DNA of 32,453 bases from contig JAGXRX010000031.1 of the NCBI GenBank assembly GCA_018335655.1, positions 1 to 32,453 on the forward strand. Direction: 5' to 3'. This DNA comes from Erysipelothrix sp. GTDB lineage: Bacteria; Bacillota_I; Bacilli_A; Erysipelotrichales; Erysipelotrichaceae. Made by a program: the position numbers and the translations under genes. This document shows, one piece after another, positions 8,401 through 16,923 of the stretch (positions within the stretch are counted from its first letter, which is position 1; every line of letters starts with the position of its first letter). The notes under the pieces are model-generated. The model was not told the origin of the DNA, ran no database searches, and was given only the letters and a program-made list of their open reading frames with translations.

Positions 8401-9107
8401 TGGCGTAAATCGTCTAGAATTTGTGTCTTAGACGCCGTTTTTTCATCTTTAGTTTTAATAATCTTTGCGGGTGCTCCGGCCACAACCACACCTGGTGGTA
8501 CATCTTCCACAACAATCGCACCAGCTGCGACAACACTTCCACGACCAACGCGTACACCTTCAAGAACCACCGCATTAGCCCCAATAAGGACATCATCTTC
8601 AATGATGACTGGTGTTTTTGAAGGAGGTTCTAATACTCCCGCAATGACTGCTCCTGCACCAATGTGACAATTGTTTCCAATCGTTCCACGAGCACCGACA
8701 ATCGCGCCCATATCAATCATGGTTTTATCCCCAATACTTGCACCGATGTTTATAAGAGCTCCCATCATAATGACCACGGATTCTCCAATATGAACATGTT
8801 CACGAATGACTGCTCCTGGTTCAATACGTGCATTAAGATGTGAGATATCAAGTAGTGGGATGGCAGAGTTTCTTCGATCCACTTCAAAAGTAACATCTTT
8901 ATGATCAATATGATGTTTCTTTAAATGTTTTTCAATAAGTGCTAATTCTCCTAGGACTAAGGCAAACTGATATGAAGCGTAAACTTTACATCCTTCAAAA
9001 TCAGAATCCACAAAAGCCCCTTTCACATAGCACTTTACAGGGGTTTTCTTTTCTGCAGCTTTAATGTAAGCTGCAATCTCATAGGGGTCGGTTAAAAAAT
9101 CACTCAT
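8397..9107 (-). CDS. dapH: Tetrahydrodipicolinate N-acetyltransferase
   Basis: A 236-aa enzyme that transfers acetyl from acetyl-CoA to tetrahydrodipicolinate, opening the acetylated DAP branch found in Bacillota. The N-terminal DapH domain (about 1-85, with [10 protein letters not shown]) is followed by a left-handed beta helix of hexapeptide repeats (about 90-215: [34 protein letters not shown] and so on), ending in [12 protein letters not shown]. The length matches Bacillus DapH (236 aa). It overlaps dapB and the deacetylase by 4 nt each. Confidence 0.95.
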   Translation of the reverse strand: MSDFLTDPYEIAAYIKAAEKKTPVKCYVKGAFVDSDFEGCKVYASYQFALVLGELALIEKHLKKHHIDHKDVTFEVDRRNSAIPLLDISHLNARIEPGAVIREHVHIGESVVIMMGALINIGASIGDKTMIDMGAIVGARGTIGNNCHIGAGAVIAGVLEPPSKTPVIIEDDVLIGANAVVLEGVRVGRGSVVAAGAIVVEDVPPGVVVAGAPAKIIKTKDEKTASKTQILDDLRQ

Positions 9108-9847
9108 AATTTCTCCTTTAGTAAGTTGTCCATTGTATGAATACCTGGTTTTTGATTCACAATATACTGTGCAGCGCGAAGCGCACCCTTCGCAAAGATA
9201 TCACGACTTAAAGCTTGATGAGATATCGTGACGATTTCATCTCCAAGTGATAAATGTATCTCATGAGTTCCGACCACATTCCCAAGTCTTAAGGCATGAA
9301 CCCCAAAGGTGTTTGCATCTTTAAGTTGGGTTTGTGGATAAGAAGTCACCATAGTTTTACCAGTGATGGATGAAATCGTTGACGCAAGCATTTTTGCGGT
9401 ACCACTTGGTGAATCTACTTTTCGTGTATGGTGAGTTTCCACAACATCAATGTCGATATCATTTCCAAGGAAATGAAGTGAATCAGAAAGTAATTGTTGA
9501 AGTAGTGCTACCCCAAGTGATAAGTTTGCACTTACAAATAGTGGTATTTGAACACTGCTTTTCGCAATCAGTTCTTCATGAAATGATGTTAACCCAGTTG
9601 CTGCCAAGACACAAGGAATATGATGTTTCGTTGCGTAAGCTAAGGTAGATTCAAGTTGATGTGGGGTGGAGAAATCAATAATCACATCAATGGGTTCAGT
9701 AATAACTTCTAAAGAAGCATATTCATGATCATGAAGTGGTGTTAATGTCACGCCAACAATTCGACTAACCCACGGTTGCATTAAAGCCAAGGCATTAACC
9801 CGCGATCCCATAGTGCCATGAAGACCGACAATCGCGAGTGTACTCAT
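9104..9847 (-). CDS. dapB: 4-hydroxy-tetrahydrodipicolinate reductase
   Basis: A 247-aa NAD(P)H-dependent reductase of lysine/DAP synthesis. The Rossmann motif is [10 protein letters not shown] (residues 8-17), DFSTP lies at the end of the nucleotide domain, and the catalytic signature is [20 protein letters not shown], with the paired His, the Lys and the PSGTA phosphate loop. The length is normal for compact Gram-positive DapB. It overlaps dapA and dapH by 4 nt each, so translation is probably coupled. Confidence 0.95.
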   Translation of the reverse strand: MSTLAIVGLHGTMGSRVNALALMQPWVSRIVGVTLTPLHDHEYASLEVITEPIDVIIDFSTPHQLESTLAYATKHHIPCVLAATGLTSFHEELIAKSSVQIPLFVSANLSLGVALLQQLLSDSLHFLGNDIDIDVVETHHTRKVDSPSGTAKMLASTISSITGKTMVTSYPQTQLKDANTFGVHALRLGNVVGTHEIHLSLGDEIVTISHQALSRDIFAKGALRAAQYIVNQKPGIHTMDNLLKEKL

Positions 9848-10725
9848 ATCTTTATTCCTAATCCATAAGATTTTAAAGTCTCCATGAGTGTCACATGACT
9901 TTCAACACTAAGAGGGACTAAAGGTAGACGCACTAAACTGCATGCAAAACCACGAGCATGAAGTGCTACTTTTACAGGCACAGGATTTGATTCAATGAAT
10001 AATACTTCATGAAGTCTCGCAAGTGAAGATTCAAGAAGTCGTGCTTCTTCAATATTTCCTGATAACGCAAGATCATTAAGACGAACGATGGTTTCAGGTA
10101 TTAAATTGGCAGACACTGAAATAACACCATGTCCACCCATTTCAATGACATCCACAGCTTGATCATCATTACCACTATATACCTTGAATGATGGAGGAAC
10201 GATATCAATGATGGCCTTGATTTGAGCTAAATCACTACTTGCCTCTTTAACACCAACCACATTTGGTATCTTAATGAGTTCATGATAGGTATTGGCGACA
10301 ATATTCACACCAGTACGTGATGGTACATTGTATAAAATAATAGGAAGTTGTACAGCATTCGCAATCGCCTTAACATGTTCAACAATCCCTACTTGGGTTG
10401 GTTTTACATAGTATGGAGCGACTATTAATAAACCATCCACTCCTACTTCCTGTGCAAAACGTGAGAATTCAATAGATTCTGCAGTGTTGTTGGTGCCAGT
10501 GTTCGCAATAATTAGTATTCTTTTCTTTGAGGTTTCCACAGCACGTTTAATGAGTGCTTGTTTTTCCTCAAGACTCATTAGTGCTGCTTCTCCAGTGGAA
10601 CCACACACAATGATAGCTTGAGTTCTTGCGGTAATCTGTCTTTCAATGAGTTCATCAAATAATTCAAAATTTACACCATCCTCTAAGAATGGGGTAACAA
10701 TTGCTACTGCTGATCCGTTAAACAT
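9844..10725 (-). CDS. dapA: 4-hydroxy-tetrahydrodipicolinate synthase
   Basis: A 293-aa class I aldolase (TIM barrel) that condenses pyruvate with aspartate semialdehyde. Signatures: CGSTGEAALMS (substrate-binding GTTGE-like motif), YNVPSRTGV with the catalytic Tyr, and VGVKEASSD with the Schiff-base Lys. The start is set at the ATG at 10725, 8 bases after AAGGAG; a TTG two codons upstream lies too close to that site. It overlaps the end of asd by 8 nt. It is the branch-point enzyme; in Gram-positives it is usually not lysine-inhibited, which would leave control mainly to the riboswitch and to LysC (inference). Confidence 0.95.
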   Translation of the reverse strand: MFNGSAVAIVTPFLEDGVNFELFDELIERQITARTQAIIVCGSTGEAALMSLEEKQALIKRAVETSKKRILIIANTGTNNTAESIEFSRFAQEVGVDGLLIVAPYYVKPTQVGIVEHVKAIANAVQLPIILYNVPSRTGVNIVANTYHELIKIPNVVGVKEASSDLAQIKAIIDIVPPSFKVYSGNDDQAVDVIEMGGHGVISVSANLIPETIVRLNDLALSGNIEEARLLESSLARLHEVLFIESNPVPVKVALHARGFACSLVRLPLVPLSVESHVTLMETLKSYGLGIKI

Positions 10726-11698
10726 GGACAATACTCCTTTCGATTAGTACTTCTAGAATTTGTATCGCATTAAGGGCTGCCCCTTTGCGAATATTATCGG
10801 CAATCACAAAACAGTGAATTCCATGATCAACACTTAAATCTTTTCGAAGACGTGTGACCAATGCGACATCATGACCACTGACATCTCTTGGTGTAACAAT
10901 ACTATCACTCACCTTCACAAAAGGATGAGCATTAAGGGATACCTTCACTTGATCTAGGTCAACTTCTTGGTCAAATTCACATTGTATACTAACACTGTGT
11001 GCATTCTTTACAGGAACACGCACACACGTTGCACTTACTTTTAAATCAGGAAGATTTAATATTTTCTTAGTTTCTTCCATCATTTTGATTTCTTCTTTTG
11101 AATAACCATTATCTAAGAGTACATCAATCAGTGGAATAACATTATGTGCAATGGGTTGAGGATAATATTCAGGAGCATTCCCCTCAAGAGTTCTTTCCAA
11201 ATCTTTAATCCCTTGATATCCCGATCCTGAGACTGCTTGATACGACGTATATGATACTCGCTTTATTCCAAGATGTTTGAGTGCATTAAGTACTAAGACA
11301 CTTTGAATTGTAGAACAGTTTGGATTCGCAATGATATATCCATTCATATTCATGAGTTCATGAGCATTCACTTCAGGTACAACAAGTGGAATGTTTGGAT
11401 CCATACGAAACGCACTGGAGTTATCAATGACATAGCATCCTTTGGATGCGGCAATGGGTGCATACTTGAGTGATGTACTTCCCCCCGCAGAGAATAAAGC
11501 AACATCAAATCCTTCATCAAAACTTTGTTCATTGAGTTCTTTAATAACAAGATCATGACCTTGATACTTCACAACATTTCCTGCACTACGAGGTGATGCG
11601 AAAAGCGTTAATGTACTATAAGAGAAACCTTTTTCTTCAAGGATTGATAGGAAAGTTCTACCGACCATTCCACTTGCCCCTACAATTGCAATTTTCAA
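10718..11698 (-). CDS. asd: Aspartate-semialdehyde dehydrogenase
   Basis: A 326-aa enzyme that reduces aspartyl phosphate to aspartate semialdehyde. The NADP motif is GASGMVGRTF near the N-terminus; the catalytic Cys is in NPNCSTIQ, followed by YQAVSGSGYQG; the C-terminal His is in DHGIHCFVIADN. The family start (LKIAIVGASG) and the ribosome site GGAG place the start at the TTG at 11698, whose TTGA overlaps the dapF stop by 4 nt. An upstream ATG (11746) would add a Cys/Arg-rich stretch that belongs to dapF in another frame, so it is rejected. Confidence 0.93.
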   Translation of the reverse strand: MKIAIVGASGMVGRTFLSILEEKGFSYSTLTLFASPRSAGNVVKYQGHDLVIKELNEQSFDEGFDVALFSAGGSTSLKYAPIAASKGCYVIDNSSAFRMDPNIPLVVPEVNAHELMNMNGYIIANPNCSTIQSVLVLNALKHLGIKRVSYTSYQAVSGSGYQGIKDLERTLEGNAPEYYPQPIAHNVIPLIDVLLDNGYSKEEIKMMEETKKILNLPDLKVSATCVRVPVKNAHSVSIQCEFDQEVDLDQVKVSLNAHPFVKVSDSIVTPRDVSGHDVALVTRLRKDLSVDHGIHCFVIADNIRKGAALNAIQILEVLIERSIVHV

Positions 11699-12489
11699 AG
11701 CATTTCTCCTTTCCCAACAATGGTTGCACTTCCTTTTAAATGCCAAAATGAATCATGAAGACGAACACTTAAGTCGCCACCTAAGACATGTACTTTAAGT
11801 TTTGACTCACATCCGATAACACTATGTGCAACAACACCACTTGCAACACTTCCGGTACCACATGAGTATGTCCAACCGACTCCACGCTCATATGTGCGAA
11901 CACTTAGTTCTGTCGGTGATTTTACAGCTACAAAGTTTACATTAATATGATGTGGGAAAAAGGAAGAAGTACACATCGCATGGGCAAGTTCATCACTCAC
12001 TTTAAATGGATCATCCACAAAGACAACACCATGAAGTGTTCCCACAAACAACACATGCATTAAATGATTTTCAATATGAACAGGATTTTTAAGTTTCGTT
12101 GGTTTTAAGACATGAGGAGGCTTTAGTTCTTCAATCACAGTGTTAAACTTGAGTTCAATGTCTTGATCTTCATATAACGATGATTCAATCACACCCACTG
12201 CCGTTTCCACAAGAAATGATGTTCCTTCTAGTAATCCTTTATCTAAGCAATATCGAACAAAAGCACGATATCCATTACCACACATACTTGCAATACTACC
12301 ATCCGCATTATAGTAATGCATCTTAATGTCTGCGATTTCACTTGGTGTGGCGAAGAGTATACCATCTGCCCCAAATCCAAAACGTCGATGACAATGTTTG
12401 ATCGCAACTTCACTTGGATTTGATAAAGCATGCGAGAAGATTAGAAAATCATTGCCTGTCGCATGATATTTAACAAATGATTGGCTCAT
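11695..12489 (-). CDS. dapF: Diaminopimelate epimerase
   Basis: A 264-aa PLP-independent epimerase turning LL-DAP into meso-DAP. The N-terminal YHATGNDFLIF and GFGADGIL are typical, and both catalytic cysteines are visible: SMCGNGYRAF (about residue 70) and YSCGTGSVASG (about 209). It overlaps lysC by 4 nt upstream and asd by 4 nt downstream. Meso-DAP made here feeds both peptidoglycan and LysA. Confidence 0.95.
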   Translation of the reverse strand: MSQSFVKYHATGNDFLIFSHALSNPSEVAIKHCHRRFGFGADGILFATPSEIADIKMHYYNADGSIASMCGNGYRAFVRYCLDKGLLEGTSFLVETAVGVIESSLYEDQDIELKFNTVIEELKPPHVLKPTKLKNPVHIENHLMHVLFVGTLHGVVFVDDPFKVSDELAHAMCTSSFFPHHINVNFVAVKSPTELSVRTYERGVGWTYSCGTGSVASGVVAHSVIGCESKLKVHVLGGDLSVRLHDSFWHLKGSATIVGKGEML

Positions 12490-13688
12490 AGGTCAAACGC
12501 TTTCGCAATAAGTTGAACTGCTTGATGTTGATGATCTTTACTCATTGTATAGGAAATAGATATTTCAGAGGTGGTGATGAGCTTATAGACAATGCCATGG
12601 TCTGCAAACAACTGAAATAATTGTGCTGCAACCCCAGATTGTGTACGCATACCACTTCCAACAACCGAAACCTTAACAACATGTTTATCTATATGGATAA
12701 TCGCATCCGGTTCATCATGGGTAAGAAATCCTAATACTGCTTCAAGATTATCTAAATCATCTGCACTTGCCGTGAAGGCTAACGTGACAAATCCATCACT
12801 TCCTTGAGTTTGCGAAATCATATCAATATTCACACCTTCATTCGCTAAAGTCACGAAAAGATGAGCAATAAGTGTTAATGATGCAGGTAAATGTTGAATG
12901 TTCACTAAGACAATTTTCTCAGAGACTGAACATCCGGTAATCGGACGATGTTCCATAGGATCCTCCTCTTGGATTAATGTTCCTGTTTGATCTTCATGGG
13001 CATGTGCCACAAGTAAAGGAACACGATATCGATGAGCAATATCAATGGAACGTGGTTCCATGACTTTAGCTCCTAAAAATGCCATTTCTTTCATTTCTTC
13101 ATATGAGATTGAATATAGTTTCTTTGCCTGAGGATAGAGTCGTGGATCAACACCATATATGCCTAAGACATCGGTGTAAATCTCACAAGCACATTCAAGT
13201 TTTGCAGCTAAGGCAATGGCAGTGGTATCACTGCCTCCACGACCTAATGTGGTAATATCTCCCGCAGCATTCAATCCTTGAAATCCCGCAACCACAACCA
13301 CATGACTATCATTTAAGTATTTCTCAATAAGTGAGACATCAATGTCTTCAATGCGATTGTTTGTATGAAGTCCACTTGTTTTAATGCCTGCTTGAAATCC
13401 TGTTAATCCAATGGCCTTTTGATTCATTTCCTGAAGAATCATACTTAGTAGTGAAATGGAGACTTGCTCTCCGGTTGCTAATAAAGAATCAAGTTCTCGC
13501 TTATTGGGTGATGTACTTGCTTGTTTCGCAAGTTGAATGAGTGAGTTCGTAGTTTTTCCCATAGCAGAGACAACCACACAAACTTCATATCCTTCACTTC
13601 TTTTTAGTACTATACGCTTCGCAATTAATTGCATTTTTTCAATGGTTTCAACTGAAGACCCACCAAACTTCATAACAACACGCTTCAT
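12486..13688 (-). CDS. lysC: Aspartokinase
   Basis: A 400-aa aspartate kinase. KFGGSSV (8-14) binds phosphate and ATP; GFQG and TLGRGGSDTTA are the aspartate/ATP loops; residues about 265-400 form two ACT regulatory domains (VNIDMISQT and GIVYKLITTSEISIS). The size and the lysine-operon setting match the lysine-responsive class rather than the threonine-linked bifunctional class. Overlaps with lysA and dapF are 4 nt each. Confidence 0.95.
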   Translation of the reverse strand: MKRVVMKFGGSSVETIEKMQLIAKRIVLKRSEGYEVCVVVSAMGKTTNSLIQLAKQASTSPNKRELDSLLATGEQVSISLLSMILQEMNQKAIGLTGFQAGIKTSGLHTNNRIEDIDVSLIEKYLNDSHVVVVAGFQGLNAAGDITTLGRGGSDTTAIALAAKLECACEIYTDVLGIYGVDPRLYPQAKKLYSISYEEMKEMAFLGAKVMEPRSIDIAHRYRVPLLVAHAHEDQTGTLIQEEDPMEHRPITGCSVSEKIVLVNIQHLPASLTLIAHLFVTLANEGVNIDMISQTQGSDGFVTLAFTASADDLDNLEAVLGFLTHDEPDAIIHIDKHVVKVSVVGSGMRTQSGVAAQLFQLFADHGIVYKLITTSEISISYTMSKDHQHQAVQLIAKAFDL

Positions 13689-14965
13689 AGCATCACATCC
13701 GAAGAGAGTAAATCATCAAGGGTTTGAGCCTTCACAACCACTCTTGCATCGTCTTCATTCACGAAGACAACAGCAGGTTTTAATAAACGGTTATAGTTAG
13801 AGGCCATAGAATAATGATACGCCCCTGTAGTAAAGACTACAAGGTGTTCACCAATATTTGGTGTTGGTAAAGAGGATTCATGAATAAGAATATCCCCTGT
13901 TTCACATGCCTTACCTGCAACACTGTAGATGCGATCATGTGGATCAAGTGGTCTTTCAAGAATTCGAGCTTCATATTTAGCTTGGTATAGTGCAGTTCGT
14001 ATATGATCTGCCATACTACCATCCACAAATACAAAGTGTTTACTTGAATGAGTGGTCTTAAGTGCTCCAATAGTATAGATTGTAACCCCTGCTTCAGCGA
14101 CAATACTACGTCCTGGTTCAATGCACACATGAGGATAAATGATTTGATATTCATCGCATGTATTTTTTATGAAGTCTAGTAAATCATGAAAGTAGAGTTG
14201 AATATCAAAAGGTGTATCTTCATCAGTATATTTAACACCAAATCCTCCACCAAGATTTAGTGTCTTGATTTCAATATCATAGTTATCTTTAATATCTCTC
14301 ATGTATTCAAGAAGTAGTTGTGCCTCTTTATGAAAGGATGAAGGATCAAAGATTTGAGAGCCAATATGACAATGAATACCAGTAAAGTCAAGAAGTGGAT
14401 GATTAATCATAGTCTTCATAACTTCAATCGTTTCTACATCATTGATTGATAAACCAAACTTAGAATCATGTTTAGTCGTCGAAATGTATTCATGAGTATG
14501 AGCTTCTACTCCAGGATTAAGTCTTAACATGACTTTTTGAGGTCGACTTACTTTCTCAATAAGAAGTTGTAGTTCATAAGGATTATCAATGACGATAGTT
14601 TCCACATGATGCTTTAGAGCATAGTCAAGTTCAAGGGAGGTTTTGTTGTTGCCATGAAAGATGATGCGTGATGGAGGAAAGTTAGCTTTAAGCGCAGTAT
14701 GAAGTTCTCCTAATGATACAACATCTAAGGATAAACCTTCTTCATCAATAAGTTGTGCCATTGCTAAGGTTAAGAATGCTTTAGAAGCATAGAATATTGT
14801 GGTTTTAAGGTGCTCATGCACAAAAGTCGCTTTAAAGCGTTGGGCTTGATTACGAATGAAAGATTCATTCATAACGTATAGTGGTGTGCCATAGCGTTGG
14901 GTTAATGATTGAAGATCAACACCATTCATCATGATAGTTGAAGCCGTTAAAGAATAAGGTTGCAT
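13685..14965 (-). CDS. lysA: Diaminopimelate decarboxylase
   Basis: A 426-aa fold-III PLP enzyme that makes lysine from meso-DAP. The PLP Lys is in FYASKAFL (about 47); HCHIGSQ, LNLGGGFG, EPGRSIVAEAG and GKACETGDIL are the family landmarks, the last with the substrate-facing Cys-Glu pair. The start is the ATG at 14965, 8 bases after GTGGAGG; upstream in-frame codons fall inside the riboswitch terminator. It is first in the operon, directly after the L-box, so it is the gene most strongly subject to lysine control. Confidence 0.95.
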   Translation of the reverse strand: MQPYSLTASTIMMNGVDLQSLTQRYGTPLYVMNESFIRNQAQRFKATFVHEHLKTTIFYASKAFLTLAMAQLIDEEGLSLDVVSLGELHTALKANFPPSRIIFHGNNKTSLELDYALKHHVETIVIDNPYELQLLIEKVSRPQKVMLRLNPGVEAHTHEYISTTKHDSKFGLSINDVETIEVMKTMINHPLLDFTGIHCHIGSQIFDPSSFHKEAQLLLEYMRDIKDNYDIEIKTLNLGGGFGVKYTDEDTPFDIQLYFHDLLDFIKNTCDEYQIIYPHVCIEPGRSIVAEAGVTIYTIGALKTTHSSKHFVFVDGSMADHIRTALYQAKYEARILERPLDPHDRIYSVAGKACETGDILIHESSLPTPNIGEHLVVFTTGAYHYSMASNYNRLLKPAVVFVNEDDARVVVKAQTLDDLLSSDVML

Positions 14966-14987
14966 CCGCTTTTCCTCCACATACAAC

Positions 14988-15190
14988 AAAGCCATGAGCA
15001 AAAGGCTCATGGCTAATACTAGCTTCCTTCTGCCCTCCCACTAACAAAGCGCATTAAAGTCATGTTGGGCACATGACATCAACAGTCCCATGTTTATTCA
15101 ACATGGGCCCAGTAAATCTGACGTTTACTTCGGCGATGATCCCTCACAGGATTGCTAATGATGCATCGCGGCCTCTTTGTTAAGGTACTA
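14988..15190 (-). ncRNA. Lysine riboswitch (L-box) with intrinsic terminator
   Basis: On the minus strand the leader shows AGAGG, then TCGCCGAAG and CTGGGCCC blocks and closing helix P1 formed by TAACAAAG (15182-15175) with CTTTGTTA (15049-15042). These match the lysine riboswitch core. After the aptamer, AGCCATGAGC and GCTCATGGC form a hairpin followed by TTTGTTGT (15014-14988), the lysine-dependent terminator, ending 23 bases before the lysA start. With lysine bound, transcription should stop here, shutting the operon through arsM. Confidence 0.93.
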
Positions 15191-15201
15191 TGTTTTTTGT
15201 T

Positions 15202-15230
15202 ACGATATCATGGACAGTCATGTTTGTCAA
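15202..15230 (-). promoter_or_regulatory. Promoter of the lysine operon
   Basis: TTGACA (15230-15225), a 17-bp spacer and TATCGT (15207-15202). The -35 is perfect and the -10 has two mismatches. It lies just before the L-box aptamer. Confidence 0.75.
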
Positions 15231-15240
15231 TAAACATGAC
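15217..15240. repeat. 9-bp-arm inverted repeat over the -35 of the lysine operon
   Basis: On the minus strand GTCATGTTT, ATTGAC, AAACATGAC. The -35 hexamer begins inside the spacer. There is no T-tract, so it is a poor terminator for the upstream SAM operon; an operator or an RNA hairpin at the 3' end of that operon's transcript are both possible. Confidence 0.5.
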
Positions 15241-15254
15241 AATCCACATATCAA

Positions 15255-16094
15255 TTAGTCTAAACTAATCGTAAACAACACATCCAAGCCTGGTTTAATG
15301 GTGTAAGTTTTCGCAAAGTTTCCTTGGTTTATCGCACATCCTAAACGATTAAGGGAATTATTATAAAGAAGAACATCCCCCGGTTGTACATCATTAAATC
15401 CTTTCCCAAAAACAATGTGATCATCATAGAGCACTGTGTTTTCATGGGTGATCACGATATGATACTTGCCTTGATGATCTTGTCTAAATGTATTAAATAC
15501 ATCATATGGAATACTAGTCCATAAACTTCCAAAGCGAACATCAAGTATTTCAACACAACCACTAAGTGTTTGCTTAGACAGTGTATAAGTTCCTATCTCA
15601 ACAGTTTTTAAATCTTCTATTTTAAGTTCAATTCCAACTTCTTCTAGACTCACTTGCCCACTCGCAAGTTTTGCCCCTAAAGCAGAATATAGATCACGTC
15701 CATCAAATGTATAATTATCTTGATGATTCTTTAAGCGGTGTTTCAGTATATCAACTTCATAAACATGCTTAATCTTTAAGAACTTTGCGATATGTGAGGT
15801 TGTGCCATTGTTTGGAGTGACAAGAATTGATCCATTTTCAAGCTCAACCACAACACTATTACGAGAAGTTCCAACACCAGGATCTACAATAGACACAAAC
15901 ACACTATTGGCAGGCCAATAACTAATGGATTGAAATAGACGATATGATGCTTCATGAATATTAAAAGGGGTTATGTCATGGGTATTATGATGAATATTAA
16001 GTGTTGGTTCAATCGACAAAGCAACCCCCATCATCGCACTCACTGCGCCATCACTGAGCCCAAAATCTGATTGAAGAATGAGAGGTTTAGTCAT
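15255..16094 (-). CDS. SAM hydrolase-like protein (DUF62), catalytic His missing
   Basis: A 279-aa member of the SAM hydroxide adenosyltransferase family, which splits S-adenosylmethionine into adenosine and methionine with water. It keeps the N-terminal QSDFG, the VDPGVGTSR block (Asp71, Arg78) and TPNNG. However, the family FHGRD motif reads FDGRD (131-134), so the His of the Asp-Arg-His triad is replaced by Asp, and TPDNG has become TPNNG. It overlaps the upstream paralogue by 8 nt, with an AAGGAG ribosome site. It may be inactive, act on another substrate, or form mixed trimers with its neighbour. The stop codon lies in a small inverted repeat (ATTAGT/ACTAAT) without a T-tract. Confidence 0.85.
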   Translation of the reverse strand: MTKPLILQSDFGLSDGAVSAMMGVALSIEPTLNIHHNTHDITPFNIHEASYRLFQSISYWPANSVFVSIVDPGVGTSRNSVVVELENGSILVTPNNGTTSHIAKFLKIKHVYEVDILKHRLKNHQDNYTFDGRDLYSALGAKLASGQVSLEEVGIELKIEDLKTVEIGTYTLSKQTLSGCVEILDVRFGSLWTSIPYDVFNTFRQDHQGKYHIVITHENTVLYDDHIVFGKGFNDVQPGDVLLYNNSLNRLGCAINQGNFAKTYTIKPGLDVLFTISLD

Positions 16095-16923
16095 GAGTTC
16101 TCCTTATCTCTATGATCCACTCTGGACCATAGGACACATTATAGGTTTTAATAAAGCTTTCTTGATTTATCGCAATGGCCACATGATCAAGTTCATTATG
16201 ATATAAAACACATTCTCCTTTTGAAACATGTCCAAAGGTAGGTGCAAAAACAGCTTTTAAATGAATCGTTGTACCTTGTGAGGTAATTAAAATATCAAAG
16301 ATTGTATGTTCATTGCTTTGAAATGAAACAAGCCACTGTATAGGAATGTTGGTCCACGCATTACCAAAGTTTGGATCTACGATTTCAATCATTCCTTGTA
16401 AGGTATCATGGTCACGTGATGGTTCTTTAAGTTCAAAGGTAATGATAGGGTCAACTAATACTTCTCCTATGTCTTCAAATGATAATTGATCTGAAGAGAG
16501 TTTAGCACTAACGTAGGCAAAGATATCACGTCCATGAAAAACATTGGTGTGATGTGATGACCAAAGTCGATGCTTATTATCAATGATTCTTACTTCTTCT
16601 AAACCAATCAATGCATTAATATGGGTGAGTGTTCCATTATCAGGAGTTACGATAAAGTGACCACTTAATGTCTTTGCAACAACTGGTCTTCTTGATGTGC
16701 CTACCCCTGGATCGACTACTACCATAAATACAGTCTCTTTTGGCCAAAAAGGAAGGACTTGTTTGAGACGAAAACTGGCTGCATAAATATCATAAGCTGG
16801 TATTTCATGAGTAATATCAATGATTTCTAGTGAAGAATCAATGGATTTAATGACTCCTTTACAAGCACCAATAGCTCCTTCAGCATACGTCCAATCTGTC
16901 ATCATTGTGATTAGTTTATTCAT
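16087..16923 (-). CDS. SAM hydrolase (adenosine-forming, DUF62)
   Basis: A 278-aa SAM hydrolase giving adenosine plus methionine. Motifs: MTDWTYAEGAIGACKGV at the N-terminus, VVVDPGVGTSRR with Asp71 and Arg78, VTPDNGTLT, and FHGRDIFA with His130. Asp, Arg and His are all present at the spacing of the archaeal DUF62 enzymes. There is no loop insertion of the fluorinase type. The start is the ATG at 16923, which overlaps the EcfT stop as ATGA; upstream in-frame codons encode EcfT in another frame and do not fit the family. Cotranscription with an ECF transporter under a Met T-box suggests that methionine is the wanted product. Confidence 0.9.
   Translation of the reverse strand: MNKLITMMTDWTYAEGAIGACKGVIKSIDSSLEIIDITHEIPAYDIYAASFRLKQVLPFWPKETVFMVVVDPGVGTSRRPVVAKTLSGHFIVTPDNGTLTHINALIGLEEVRIIDNKHRLWSSHHTNVFHGRDIFAYVSAKLSSDQLSFEDIGEVLVDPIITFELKEPSRDHDTLQGMIEIVDPNFGNAWTNIPIQWLVSFQSNEHTIFDILITSQGTTIHLKAVFAPTFGHVSKGECVLYHNELDHVAIAINQESFIKTYNVSYGPEWIIEIRRTHD

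Noticed and set aside
8266-8667. Plus-strand Thr/Pro-rich open frame of 133 codons
   Set aside because: It is the antisense shadow of the dapH hexapeptide repeats, whose periodic codons give low-complexity protein.
14966-15010. Longer LysA starting inside the leader
   Set aside because: The extra 15 residues are encoded by the riboswitch terminator hairpin; a strong GGAGG site precedes the ATG at 14965.
15001-15190. Many short ATG/CAT-rich inverted repeats as possible CRISPR or mobile repeats
   Set aside because: They are the helices of the lysine riboswitch aptamer and its terminator.
15255-16923. Fluorinase or chlorinase rather than SAM hydrolase
   Set aside because: The roughly 20-residue loop insertion of the halogenases is absent and the first copy keeps the hydrolase Asp-Arg-His set.
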